This document shows, piece by piece, positions 11,510 through 23,805 of a stretch of DNA of 64,000 nucleotides. Below the pieces are notes generated by a model, which saw nothing but the letters and a program-made list of their open reading frames with translations, did no database searches and was not told the origin of the DNA. How positions within the stretch are numbered: position 1 is the first letter of the stretch; every line of letters begins with the position of its first letter. The translations under genes were made by a program, and so were the position numbers. This DNA is from Marasmius tenuissimus (lineage: Eukaryota; Basidiomycota; Agaricomycetes; Agaricales; Marasmiaceae): the NCBI GenBank assembly GCA_029532415.1, contig JAQOTA010000050.1, positions 1 through 64,000 on the forward strand, written 5' to 3'.

Positions 11510-13637
11510 CAGAGCTGTTTTCGGTATACCACGTGCCCTCGGCGCCGAGCCTGTCCCGACCGGACCACCAGTAACCGAAAAATCGAACCATATGGTTTCC
11601 ATCATCCTCTCTTGTTCTCTTACCCTCACCACCGTCAGACAATGGACATACTGACACCCACTCAACAAAATCACAACCACAGTCCGATAAATTGCCACCC
11701 CTCGGCTCAGCTGTGGACAAGACAAATATGGCGGATTAACATGGGTACCGGTATAAAGCCAAGGCAAGGGTCATTCTAGTATATACAGAAAGATCGAGCC
11801 TTATAAACAGCTTTCTGTTTCATTTTTGCAGACACAAGCCATGTTAACGCCCTCTCAGATTGAAGGAGACCCCGCGAGGATACTGAGGGTATCACTCGCA
11901 GAGAGTTCGACATCGGCGATGGACAAAGACAGGGCCGATGGTAAAAGTGGGCTGATGTACAGTGCGTGTTCTGCTCCTCTCATGCCGTTTTCGTTACTGA
12001 ACCTCAAGTTTTCTAGCCTACACCTTCTTGGCGACCCTTATAGCCCTCTTCCTCGTCGCTATCACGATAGTTCTCCGAAGTCGGAGAGCGGAGCGTCGGC
12101 GAATGCGCATGCTAGAAGAGGCTATTCGAAACGGAACTTATGTGCTCGGTGGACAAAAGAAAGAAGACGAGGCGCAGAACAAGCCGGTACTTTGGGAAAC
12201 CTGGGTCAAATCAGATGAACGTGGTCATTCTGTCGATACGATTAGCGAGCAAGACGGATATGAGACAAGAAGTGTTGGCTGGAGGAACGTTATGGTAAGC
12301 ACTGTCGTCGCTTTGGTTCCATCGTTCCCTCGTTTCTGTGCATACACTGCTCTTCTCGTGATCGGGTGATTGTTTCTGTTATTCTGCCCGCGGTTGGGCT
12401 ATTTTGCTGCTACGGATACCTCTTGCACCCATCCATTCGACATCGTCTTTGTCTCCACTCGCTGACTGTGTCATCTCAGCCCCTATCTCTTCAGATCGTT
12501 CAAACTACAACTCTCGACCCTGGTGTCATGAGCAGCACCGCCAACACAGAAGCTCTACCTTCATCACCATCGCCAACACCATCCGTTGTCAGTGGAAGCA
12601 CTCGATCGTCGTCTATCCACATATTTAATCGTCCCAAAGCCCTCATTGCATCGCAAAGACCCGACAGAACTCGCTCGCCGTCACCACCTCCGTCTCATAG
12701 CGTCATTTCGGACGTCTATCCGCCATCAGATGCGCATGCTAGAAGAGGCTATTCGAAACGGAACTTATGTGCTCGGTGGACAAAAGAAAGAAGACGAGGC
12801 GCAGAACAAGCCGGTACTTTGGGAAACCTGGGTCAAATCAGATGAACGTGGTCATTCTGTCGATAGGATTAGTGAACAAGACGGATATGAGATAGGAAGT
12901 GTTGGCTGGCGGAACGTTATGGTAAGTAATGTCGTCGCTTTGGTTCCATCGTTCCCTCGTTTCTGTGCATACACTGCTCTCTTCGTGATCGGGTGATTGA
13001 TTCCGTTATTCTGCCCGCGGTTGGCTATTTTGCTGCTACAGATACCTCTTGCACCCCATCCATTCGGCATCGTCTTCGTCTCCACTCGCTGACTGTGTCA
13101 TCTCAGCCCCTATCTGTTCACATCGTTCAAACTACAACTCTCGACCCTGGCGTCATGAGCAGCACCGCCAACACAGAAGCTCTACCTTCATCACCGTCGC
13201 CAACACCATCCGTTGTCAGTGGAAGCACTCGATCGTCGTCTATCCACATATTTAATCGTCCCAAAGCCCTCATTGCATCGCAAAGACCTGACAGAACTCG
13301 CTCGCCGTCACCACCTCCGTCTCATAGCGTCATTTCGGACGTCTATCCGCCATCGGAGACCAATTCTGTGCCTTCGGTCAAAGCGACGGATGCTACTTCT
13401 CTTTCACCGCCCCAGGATATCAACGCACTGGGGGCTAGTACAATCACGAACCCAGTGGCCTCTGCTACAATGCGGGTGTCACTACTCGTTGTTCTGCCCT
13501 CCCCCCGCCCAACCAAGAGCGGTGGTTTTGGCAAGGACAAGCTTCCCCTCATGGATGTTGGGATCCTCGATATCGAGGTAAATTCCGAGGCGGAGAACGA
13601 GAAAGGAGGCTTTCGTCAGGAGGAGTTATCGGCGTAG
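11510..13637 (+). CDS. Short single-pass membrane protein, block A copy, possibly decaying
   Basis: The firm part is a juxtamembrane exon ending at 11961 (ALAESSTSAMDK-like, GKSGLMY), a membrane exon 12017-12294 with one helix (FLATLIALFLVAITIVL), an RSRRAERRRMRMLEEAI stalk and SVGWRNVM, and a Ser/Pro-rich tail exon 13107-13637 ending EELSA-stop. Both inner junctions are phase-compatible. A Ser/Thr-rich exon near 11540-11640 (LGAEPVPTGP) keeps codon-like change against block B, so coding sequence probably began upstream. However a one-base shift and an in-frame TAA appear around 11640-11740, so the 5' half may be broken. A 627-bp tandem duplication inserts a second membrane-stalk and tail exon; splicing 12294 directly to 13107 would restore the original protein, while using the first tail exon (from 12480) runs out of frame and stops at 12845. 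Family and function unknown. Confidence 0.5.
12103..13356 (+). repeat. Tandem duplication, two 627-bp units inside a gene
   Basis: The unit beginning ATGCGCATGCTAGAAGAGG occurs at 12103 and again at 12730, exactly 627 bp apart. The first unit ends CCGCCATCAG and the second CCGCCATCGG. The copies differ by only a few substitutions and single-base indels, so the event looks recent. Each unit contains most of the membrane-proximal cytoplasmic exon, its intron and the start of the tail exon. The join puts the tail exon out of frame with the following stalk exon. Confidence 0.92.
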
Positions 13638-14699
13638 CTCCTGCTTCGGTCTTTAAAAATTCTATTTTTTTAGCCTCTTTTGTTTTATCGACGTTCGTAT
13701 CGTGCTATCGAGCTCACTGTAATCCCAGGCTACCTACATTGTACTTTTGGCGTAATATATCACGGTTTTTTTTTCTGACATTCGTACCCTGTTGCTGCTG
13801 CCCAAGCCAGGCACAGAAACTTTTGGCGCACGGAAGAATCTGACAAGAGACTGGGCCCATTCAGCTCGCAATGACGAGGCTCGGTGCTCTGTAGACAGAG
13901 TCACTTTCTCTTGAACGGGCTTGGCTAATTGCCGAAATTCGAGGTATGTACGAGCCAGATCACACGGGCAGAGGGAATTGAGGTCCTATGCTTTCTGTCC
14001 CAACATACCTTTATATTCAGGTGTGCATCCTTGCTTGGAATATAGACAAGAGTGGTCGTTAGGAGCAAGGCGGACATCAAAATACGGTGGGTAGTTTCGG
14101 ACATTCAAATCCCTTTACTTCATCGGAGAATTCGATACTCTGACTGAATCATTAGGGTCGTTAAATGCAAGGGTTGGGAAAGGCAGGTTGAGAATTGACA
14201 TCTACGTATCCCGAACCCAAAAGATGAGTATGAAAGTTTCGGTCAAGTCAACTAGCAGCCCAGTCCGGGCCGCCCTGCCATAAACAGACTAAGTGGAGTC
14301 CTGAGTCGTCGGATAACAAGATGGTGAAGCCTGTCCTCTTACTACCATCTCCTCACGAGACACTGGCCCACATCATCTCCAGCTGGTATTCTCTGCCCTC
14401 GAAAATCTATCATCGAGTGGAAACTCAATACAATCCTTAGTCTGGGTCCTCTGGCGGTAATGACGACGACTGCCACGAATTTCGGAAGCTCGGAAGGTCT
14501 TCCGAATCTCTTATGTACAGCCAAGGCCAGGGACAAGCCCTCTTTGCCATCTCACACGATATGTGCTGATCTGAAATAAATACTCAGCATTGGACTCTTT
14601 CGTCTCCCAGCCGTGCATGTAGCCGCCAACATTCGTCATGATTCCCATCACCACAACCTGGGACAACCTCCCGAATAATCCAGCAACACTGTCGTCTGC

Positions 14700-15609
14700 A
14701 CCGGCTCTGAGAGCGCGAAACAAAGTAGATGAACGAGTAGATGAACGACATGGTGGAACAGGGTCGATTTATAGTGAGTAGTACGCATCCTTTTTTGTCT
14801 TCACATGTTTTCTGACACTCACAGCCTATGGATTCCTCGCTACCCTCATAACGCTCTTTGCCATCTCAACAACCATCGTGATATGGGCTCGTAGAAGGCA
14901 GCGTCGAAGGATCAGGATGATCGAGGAGGCTATTAGGAGCCGAAGGGTTGCTTTGAGGGAAACGGACGAAGGGGGAGGATTTTGGGGAGAAGCCAGTTAT
15001 GTGGGAGGCTTCGTTGGAGTACATCAGGTATAGGGAAACCAGGATTGGGGAGGAGCAAGGAGTGATGTCGGCCGATGATGACCGAAAGGATGGGGGTGTC
15101 GACAGGCGAATTCGTCGACAAAGTGTTTCGTGGCAGAATATTATGGTAAGTTCATCGAGTTCCTTCGACCCTTGCGCTTGTTTCTCGTTCCTTTCTGCGT
15201 TCGGATTTCGTTTTTCTTGTAGTCTATATTTCTCTGTCAGCGTCTCTTCCTATTTCTCTTCCAGCCATTGTCTCTTAGACTCGCCCAAACATCGCCTTGT
15301 GCCGTCTCCACCTCCAATAATCCAAACGGCACCTCATTGACTCGAATGCTTGGATCAAGACCTGCCAGTATCAGCGAGGCATCATCCTCATCGTCTCGTC
15401 GCTCCCCAGAAGACTCTTGACAAACCTTCGATCGCGCAATACCGGTTCCCTCTACTTTCCAGTTATCATTATTCATTGCTATGCCTTCTCATCCTCCAGT
15501 GTTCTCGGACGAGTTACCGGTCCTCAAGCTGGGGAGCGTTGATGTAGACGTGACAGGTCAGAACGATGAGGGGGTAGAGCTTCATCGAGTCAAAGACGAG
15601 GGGTGTTAA
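14700..15609 (+). pseudogene. Second small membrane-protein gene, frameshifted
   Basis: Homologous in layout to the 11.5-13.6 kb gene. A juxtamembrane exon (KVDERVDERHGGTGSIY) ends at a GTGAGT near 14775; a membrane exon follows from about 14824 (YGFLATLITLFAISTTIVIW, then ARRRQRRRIRMIEEAIRS). Downstream the homologous frame is EKPVMWEASLEYIRY...QNIM, but it is offset by one base from the helix frame near 14975-14995, so the intact protein cannot be made. The tail region ends at TGT-TAA 15607-15609. A shorter relic of the same gene sits at 33900-34473. Confidence 0.6.
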
Positions 15610-15769
15610 ATGGAAGAGAGCCGATCACGTAGGCTTTTGACCTGGGCTACAATTTCTCGTCGGAATTCGCTCTACCAATGATCAAGGAGTGTTTGCTCGG
15701 ATCCCAGCGAATATAGAAAGCAAACTTCTGACGATAAAATGACGATGATCTCTGTACCCGGAACTGAAT

Positions 15770-15832
15770 ATTTAGGGTCTCGTTTGATCTTTTGGTTATA
15801 CCTGCCTAAGTATGAGAGCGTACCAATGCCGG
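15770..15832 (+). pseudogene. Fragment of seven-helix membrane gene, block A
   Basis: The stretch GTCTCGTTTGATCTTTTGG followed by a TATACCTGCC run resembles the piece of the intact seven-helix gene that encodes PVPFDPTVIPAQ (about 31439-31475). No further exons are seen around it. A matching fragment lies at the same relative place in block B. Confidence 0.4.
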
Positions 15833-16403
15833 GCCATTAGCGCACTCGAATGTTTGATGGTATCTCAAATCATCGTCCATCGTGCCCGTGGATTGTATTC
15901 TTTTCAAGTATGAAACTCAACAAAGTTCCTTCGAAGCGGAATAACTCTCGAGGTTGAACCGACAGGCTCTAGAATATCTCCCTTCTCAGTACGTGCTTAT
16001 CAATATAACAATGATAGTTACATCCCAACGTCCGTACGGTTCCCGGGAAGGCAAGTGTCCATGTATATCTAGCCGACAGACCTCGTATCACCGCACTGAC
16101 ATCATCCAATATCGTAAATACGTGCGGCGAGAATATCGAAAACCATAAGAGAAGCCCAACTGTGACGAAGAAGAAGTACGATAAGGTAAACACCAGGAAT
16201 ACCGTGAATAAATATATCAATCGAGAATCATATAGCTCGAAAGACCGAAGTTAAACCTAGTCCTTGGGCACCGTGTATTTTACCAAAGTAGTGATTTTCG
16301 TACGGGGCATCGTTCCATAATCAAGTAGCCATAGAAAAAGTTCAAGTATGTCAGCGTAATAGGTTGCCTCTTCCAGATCGACTTCCTCCCCGAGCGTCTC
16401 CAT

Positions 16404-19033
16404 TCAATTCTCTCGAAGTGGCGGTGCGACCGACAGCCCCAAGGGGTCAAGAGAGACCTCTTGACCGTCTAATACGATAGTTTCATCGAATGCAGCCTCG
16501 TTCCTCGACGAAGAAACCAAAGGCTGACTAGCAAAGTCAACCACTGAGTGACGACGAGGCTGATCGAGCGAATGACGCTCAGAAGCATCAGCGCCGCCCT
16601 CTGCTTCACCCCCAGAGTCGGTATCCTCTACGGGCCGTTCATCTTCTGGCTCTTCATTTGCTGACGTCGATGGGCCAGCAGCAGTAGATCCAACACCAGC
16701 ACCACCAGGTGCGTCCCCATCGATCGTCGTGGAGTTTAGAGGACTGTTCGGGGTGGCGAAATACTCGAGTGGTAATTCATTGAGGTGTGCAACACATTTC
16801 AAGGAAACGTCCCATGACCTCCACAACGTCTCCCAACTAGGGCTCCTTGGGTCATCCTTTGCAATCTCATTGAAAGATTTGAGGAAGGATAGGGTCTCCT
16901 GCCTTCGCAGGACGCAAGGGATTTCGTCGGCTGAAGTCCCAAAAGGCTCTTCAATATTTTTTAGTTCCTCCTGAAGATGTGGCGGGTACTTCTCGAGATC
17001 GGCAGGGATATTGCAGCGGACGTAAGTCCTCAAATAGTCGAATAAATATGAAAGAATGTCCCAGTCTGATCTGTTTAGATATAGTACCTGGCAGTACTCT
17101 TGCATGTATTCGAGAGCGATGCCGTTTGTAGTCGGATTGCCGAGCAGGTCGTCGAGGCGATTCATTGATACTGGAAAACATCCTGAATGTTGAGCAAAAC
17201 AGTCCTTCGGTAACTCTTGGCTGACTCGGAATACATCCAAGCCATCTATCCAGCTATATGGATTGGGATTGTACCGCATATGATCTGTCTTCCTCAGCTT
17301 CGTGTTGATCAAAGTGAGTAAATCAACAAGCGGCCTCTTGATATCTGAAAGATGGAGGTCCAGTGTGGCGAGAGAGCCGAGTAAAGGACCAATAGATGTG
17401 TAGTCAAACACAAAGGGATCAAGGTGAATATCCGCATGATGCTGTAGAAAGTACTCAATGTATAGAATGGCTTTTGCACGCATCCCGTTTTCCAGTATCC
17501 ACCGGAATAGCAACGTGAGTGGAACAAAACACTCTCTCAAAGTGAAGAGATGTCTCTCGTCCCAGGAAATCGGCGGAATGTAATATTCCATCCAGAAGGT
17601 CCTTGAGGTTGTTGTCCGGACGAGATGAAAGGCAAGCAGACGCAGTTGTAACCTGGAGTAACTGAAAGGAGCAGATTCCCATAGGTATCGTCCCTTCAAT
17701 GTGTTTTCTACATCTGTTGTAGTCCATTCCCTGTCGAGTCGGCAGATGTTGCGGTCAAAGACGCCTGGCATTACCAACTGGGGAGGGAATGCCCGAAGAA
17801 GGGTTTGCAAATGGGGAAGCATCAATGGAATATCTCGGAACTCGTGCGTTAGCCATCGATGAGCTTTCAGTTCATACATATCTGGACAGAGTTTGAGTCG
17901 TGAGAAGCGTTCAATTATGTCCAGATCGACCGAGAACCAATCTCCGAGATGGCATAATTTACCTCGCACTGTATCAACAAGGTGGTGGCGCCAAGAGTGA
18001 CTATTTGCATGGAACCATTTCCTCAAGCAATATGATACAGCTTGGTGGGAGAGACCGGATGAAGAGCTTAAAGTCCAAGCAAAGAGCTTGAACATGACCC
18101 AGGCTTGTGGTGATTTGTATGGACAGAGATAATCCATCTCGGGTATTTCGGACATGGTCTTGTCAAGGGACCATCCATCAAAATGAACTCCTGGGTGAAC
18201 ACGGAATACAAGTCGAATGATGTCAATTCCAGGAAGAATCGTCGTTGCAATGTAAAACATGACTGCACATCCTATGACGATCACCGCAAAGGTGAAGGGA
18301 ATGGGGTGTTTTGTCCAAAGCAGCTCCAAGAGACCGGCAAAGAAGCAGAAGAGTGCCATCTCCAAGATAATTGGAAGGGCGGCAAGAAATGATGGGACGT
18401 GCCATCGCTCGAAGGATTCGCTTCTAAAGCACCGTAAAGATAACCATTGCTCTGGGGTTCGGGTTTTGGTTGGTCTTCGAAACTCTCGTAGCCATTGTTT
18501 ACACATCAGCCCGAATAGGGCGTCGACGAGGGCGAGTATCAAGCTAAGGAACCAGAAGACGTTGATACGAACGACCGAGGGGGATGGGACGAATGGAGTG
18601 GGTTCAAAAGCGGAGACATTTCGGTCGTTGAGTTGGGTGGAGATCTGGGTGAGGATGGCAATGTTTTGGTCGGAGGGGTCTTCTGAGAGCCACTGGTAAG
18701 ACTCGATGGTAAACGCAGTTACGACTGCAGAAAATAAGCCGGCCTGTTTGCTCAAATGAGCTGGGATCCCAACGGAGTTTAAGCTAGGACCAGGAATACC
18801 CACAAAGACGAGTAATGTATCGATATCCTCTTTCCAGCCTTTCTCCATCCCGCCATCAATCTCCTCAACCCTTTTCATGACTTCCTCCCAGGCTTTCTCC
18901 TTCGATGGCAGTTTCTGTAAATCCTGCATAATCAGACAAGGGAGGTAAATGGAGCGTCACAGAGTGCAGCACGCACGTCTTTCCCTGGTACTTCATCGGG
19001 ATTTTTGGTTTCTTCCTTGTTGTTCGACGGCAT
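16404..19033 (-). CDS. DUF6535 membrane protein, block A copy, 858 aa
   Basis: Exon 1 is 19033..18977 (MPSNNKEETKN...GKD, 19 codons), intron 18976..18924 (GTGCGT...TGCAG), exon 2 is 18923..16404. The start is the first ATG shared by both paralogues. The N-terminal 250 residues carry the DUF6535 region with hydrophobic segments near 78-95, 140-162 (FWFLSLILALVDALFGLM), 196-222 and 228-250 and the CKQWLREF motif between them. The remaining 600 residues are a soluble helical region with WLTHEFRDIPLM, RVSQELPKDCF and an acidic Ser/Gly-rich tail. DUF6535 has no established biochemical role; a membrane-anchored protein is all the sequence supports. The frame is open throughout and the block B copy is closely related, so it is probably under selection. 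Confidence 0.88.
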
Positions 19034-20811
19034 GTTAAAATCTCGTGTTTTGCTCAATTGGGGAATGGGTAAAGGATGGGGGTCGGGTTCAAGATGGTGG
19101 GCGATAGCTTTGACCCCGTGTTTTGAATGGCTGTACTCGGCTCCATGACGACGTCGCGTGGGTGCGGTCGTGAGGTGTTTGGATGACAATGGTCGGACGG
19201 TGGACCTTCGGAGATATCGGACAGCGCCAGAATGATGCTTACTAATACTTACGGCTTCCTCAAGTACGACAGCGCATTCGCCTAACTTCTCGATGCTTTG
19301 TCACTTGTCCTTTCAACTCTCTGTGGCGAGTACTCGTTGGTGTACGGTCCATGATAAACCTCACAGCCCGCTGCATAGATTACATTCCAAAAACTGGCGA
19401 CGAGCGGGTCCAAGGAGTTTATACTACGGTAAGATCCGTGTCTCTTGCAAGTAAATCCTCCGCTTTCATATCTACAGGCAAAACTTCTCGTCTTTTTTCG
19501 TAATGTGAGCAAAAATATACTACTCCGAACGACGCTATCATACAGAGGATGCCAGATACTAGAGTCTAGCAGGCGTCATAGAAAGACTGACTTTGTGAGG
19601 CTAAGCGCGGAATGGCCCTCCTACCAGCACAGTTTGTTTTATCCTGACTTCCTCGTGCCTATCCTCCCGCCTCTCTCTCCAAAATTCATTTCTATCGCCT
19701 TTTCTCCAGTGCCTGGTACTGACTTTCATTGTCCTCTAGTTCCAAATCCCATTCAGTAGATGAAGCCGCCGTCCGTTGATTGAATTTGAGGCTCAGAGGC
19801 GGAAGAAAGGGCATTTAAAACTCTTGGAAGCTAGAACCTCAAGCGATTCTTCGCATGTTCTCGTTACGAAAGTGAGATCGGGAGGAGGAAAGAGTTGTTA
19901 AGTACCGGCACGATAAGCTGTGTATACTTGTCTGAGCTCCCTGCTAATCTCGCCTAATTCTTCCTATCATAGACACAAGCGAGGCTAATTTTTGGGAAAC
20001 CGAGTCCGTTATTGAAGAGGTACAATCAGCTGCCTTTCGAGCTGTATGATGGGACGATTAACTTATTTTCATTTTTAGGTCACGAATGATGTACCACTAG
20101 AAAGGGCGTGCTTTATCGTCGGTATGCTTGGGAAACCGGCATATGCCCCTCCACCTGTGTCATGCTTCTCGCTTCTCGCCTCTCCTTAACCGTCCATTCA
20201 TGGTTCCTGCGTCTTGAACTTCCTCCTTTGCTCTTATTTACCTTGCTCGTCGTGTAATCTATACTGCCTGATATTGACTAGAATCACCCAAAGTCATTGG
20301 ATTTATCTCTCGTCGGCGACACCACCAACAGGACCTCGATGGTGGAACAGGTAGCACCCAGATGAAACATAAACGCCTTCCACACGTAGCATATTCGCTA
20401 CTGATAGTAAAGACGTACGTCCGGCTGGTTTTTGAACTACAGAATGGCACGACTGACCTCGTACCCTGGATTACCTGTACCATTGAATCGCCCACCAAAG
20501 TTTGAGGGATCGCTCCTACAAGCTGAAGTATCCCTACCAGGTTTAATCAGTGATATCGGATCGACTTTGCACCTGGTATGAGGGCCAGAGATGGTGGTAA
20601 GTGGGAAGGTCGTATTGGTGAAAAATGAATATAAAAAACAGCGGTGTATACTTCACTCAATACAATTATCATTCCGTCGGTCCTCCCGTTGTCTATGCCA
20701 TTTACTTCTTTCTTTTGGCAATCTACTGATATAATCATCTATCTCTTCGATTGTCGCATCACTCTCCACAATTGAATCTTGGTTCGAAGCTCAAGGCCGA
20801 CACGGTGAAGA
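19034..20811. repeat. Duplicated non-coding spacer upstream of the DUF6535 gene
   Basis: No coding frame longer than about 100 codons looks real. The stretch matches 38053-39800 in block B over several conserved patches, for example TCTCTCGTCGGCGACAC near 20306 and 39312, and GCATATTCG or GCGTATTCG near 20390. A third, more diverged copy occurs at 27680-28180. It includes the presumed DUF6535 promoter just beyond 19033. It could be a decayed gene or a non-coding repeat. Confidence 0.55.
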
Positions 20812-23805
20812 AGAATGAGTTGATCCTAACACGGATCAGGGGACAAGACAGTTGGAGGCCGAGAGTTAGAGTAAGAGAACCAGGCACCGAAGGTTATCGG
20901 TAACACGAGGCTGCGGGGTAATACGATCAGTGGACGGAATTAGGTTGACGCGTGACTTAGACGCATTGCCACACATATGATACTTGAATTATACTTGCAA
21001 AACTTGAGGTTACTTGACTGAAACTTGAGACTTGAGGCTTAGGGACGCATAGTATCGAGACGTGATGAAGGGATGAGCCAAAGAAGCTGAATTGACAGGT
21101 AGCCAAATGTTGCAATACAGTACACGGAAACTAGACTAACTGAAAGCGGCAGGAACTGTACAGTTTATGGAAATACTTCACACACGCCGGGAAGTTTTCG
21201 AGAAGGATCAAGATGTGGCAGTCTAGGATCGGGAAGGAATGAAAACAAGAGTCTGAAATAAAATAAACGAAAAGAGGCCATGCAAGTGCAACAGTGTGAC
21301 GTTCCGAGATCCCGAAGACTCCTTACAACGTACAATGAACAAGTGCGGCAGCTATTTCGAGGTGAGGAGCCTCATTTGCAGATGGCGTGGACGAGGTCCC
21401 GCAAGCGGTGCTTGGCAAATGTGGGAAGAGGATTGTCATAGGTAGGAATAAGAGATAATCAAGAGGAGGAATCTATAACTTATTTTTGTGCATCAGCAAA
21501 ATACCTGGACCGATAGAATGCAATTAGTATCCCCGATATCTGTTAGGTAGGACGAAACCCGCTGTACCTAGTTGCGAGCAGGAACGGGCTATATAACCGT
21601 CTTAAAACTTTTCTGAAATCCGGGAAAAGACTGAGAATTCATGAGCACGATACCAGTAGAAAATAACGGATTCGAGTACCTTTCAACAGATTTCAAAGGT
21701 GATACACGAGAGTGCATTTAGTTACAAGTTGCACAGGGTGTACCGGGTTTTGGGGGGTTTTGACCGGTTATAGGGGGGGGTACTGGATAGCAGAGGTGGT
21801 GGCGAGTCGCAGAGAGTATGACATATACCAGTAAATGGTAGAGGGTCTAACAGGTAGCAGTGAAGGTAGCAAGTTGTAGGGGGCGTCATGAATAGTACAT
21901 GTTTTATTGGATTGGCATGATTGAGGATATATGTAGTGCCGCCAGATGCGGATCTCTCGAGAGTTTTCACCCTTGGTATTAGGGAGTACAACGCAAAATT
22001 GATATTAGATATAGATAATAAATGTACACGATTGAGAGAACAGGCTAGAATTGATCACGGTAGAGAAATGATTACTTAATTCCAGCACAGCGATGATGAG
22101 AGGGTCCTGGATACGAAATTAGCATCTGCAACATTGGTATAAAGCTGCATAAGGAACGTACCAGAGTCCAGACCATAGCACAGCCCAAGAACACAGTAAA
22201 CGAGAAATCTGTGATTCGAAGTGAGCAGCGAGCTTGGACTGATGATGGGAATTGAGACGACATACCCATTCCTTACTATCATCTCTGTTCATTGATTGAA
22301 ATTTGGATGAGTTTGCGGGCTACTATAATGAAGAAAGGGTGCACGTACGTTATACGGCGCATATATGTGCCTGAATAGTCAGCGAGACTAACAAGATGGT
22401 CCAGCATTGAGTAATAGCCAGTGACGGCGGACTAGCAGGCCTGGACGACGATACTATAGGTGAAACATGAGAGCCGGCACTCAGCAACCGTATGGATGAA
22501 GGCAATAGCATAGACCTTCCTCTGCGAGCATCCCACCGCGATGTGTCCTCTTATTGTGACGTAGTCGATAACATTGTTATGTGGACAACGGATGGATTAT
22601 GGGTTGAATCAATACATGATTAGTGGGGAGGTAGAAGGGTCGACGTCGTGCAGCGGGGAGAAGCCAGGAAGTGTGGGTTGGTGGAAGCGGGAAGAGAAGG
22701 AACAGCTGGAACGGTGAATCGTGTTGGGTTTATATACCGCGAGGTGGTCCGTGCGGGGATTATGGAATCGGTCGAGAATTGGTCAAGGGGTCGGTTTTCA
22801 GGAATGATGACGTTGTTGACGACACATCTACGTCGTCACCAATATCGTAGGTCCAAGCTACATTGCGAGTTCTTAGTTTCTTGCCCTTCGTTGAGCAAAG
22901 GCATTTTCACGTACCTTTACTGCAATTCCATCTAATTTCTGTCCAATCTTTGGGGCTCTGAAGCTTTAGCCTTTGCCTGGTGGTATGTGAGATTTATAGT
23001 CCCATAAGTAATGAGAGTTGAGAGCCGTGCCGTGAGAGCTGACCTTTTTTGGGGCTATCGACGTAGGATCATGGTGGTCGAGAGCAAGAGGGACATTGAG
23101 TTCACGTGCAGCCACGCAAGCTTTGCGGTTTAGACTCCGACAAGAATTCAGCGCAAGCGCTCACGCAAAGCGCCTGCTATTAGGGCTAGGGTTAGCCAAA
23201 CCGTTGTCGTGAGTCTCGATGTTATTTTTACGTTCAATATTCAACAACCACAGTGAAGGTTAATTGGCCTTGGTATATTATAGATTCTGAACTCACCGTG
23301 TTGGTATGTAGTCAAACCAGCTGACAACACGTGACAACCGCTCAAAACTTGTTGAAACCCCTTCAAAATTCCCAAAACCAGTAGCACACCCTTTCACTTA
23401 TTGTAAGGGATTCAGTGAGTTATCCCTCCCGAAATAGGTTTTGTGAATTTTTACGAGTTTCGGAAGGGTTTCAACTCATTTCTAACCATGTTACAACAGT
23501 TTCCCAACACGGTTGTGATGCGGTAACAAACCTACAAACCTTTCAGTACACATTTTGTGACTGCCAACTAGGTGTAACACTGTCAATATCAACTGTTACC
23601 GTATTGCTCGATTTTATTGACTGGAATTAGTTGTACACGGATTCCAACTGAACAGGTATTTTGCTGATGACTGAGTATGGTCTTTTATGAGAGTCAAACA
23701 ATTTCGAAAGAAGAGAAAAGTAAAATAGAGGAACTCGAATGAAAAGAAACGAAAGGTACATATCGATGAGTGGTCCTTGTGGGTCTACCACAATGGACAA
23801 AAAAA
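20812..23805. other. About 3 kb present only in block A
   Basis: Blocks A and B align up to the phrase CTCAAGGCCGACACG (A near 20800, B near 39820) and again from TATACG/GTAAGCGTC (A near 23812, B near 39880). The DNA between has no counterpart in B. It contains a foldback element (23295-23513), G-rich runs near 21745-21780, and on the minus strand a TATATAAA box near 22735 followed by a short Ser-rich, hydrophobic reading frame (SPPSLAITQCW) that is interrupted by a stop close to its first ATG. No transposase, terminal repeat or target duplication could be confirmed. It is either an insertion in A or a deletion in B. Confidence 0.5.
23295..23513. repeat. Foldback (long imperfect inverted repeat), MITE-like
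   Basis: The left arm begins ACCGTGTTGG at 23295 and the right arm ends CCAACACGGT at 23513. Arms of about 80-90 bp also share TTGAAACCC and AAAACC near the loop. There is no coding frame. The structure would form a long hairpin and resembles a miniature inverted-repeat element. Confidence 0.65.

Noticed and set aside
18259..18699. 146-codon plus-strand frame inside the DUF6535 gene
   Set aside because: It lies wholly antisense to a conserved coding exon, and an equivalent shadow appears in the paralogue.
23176..23200. Telomere-like TTAGGG motifs
   Set aside because: Only two imperfect units (TTAGGGCTAGGGTTAG), not an array; no evidence of a chromosome end.
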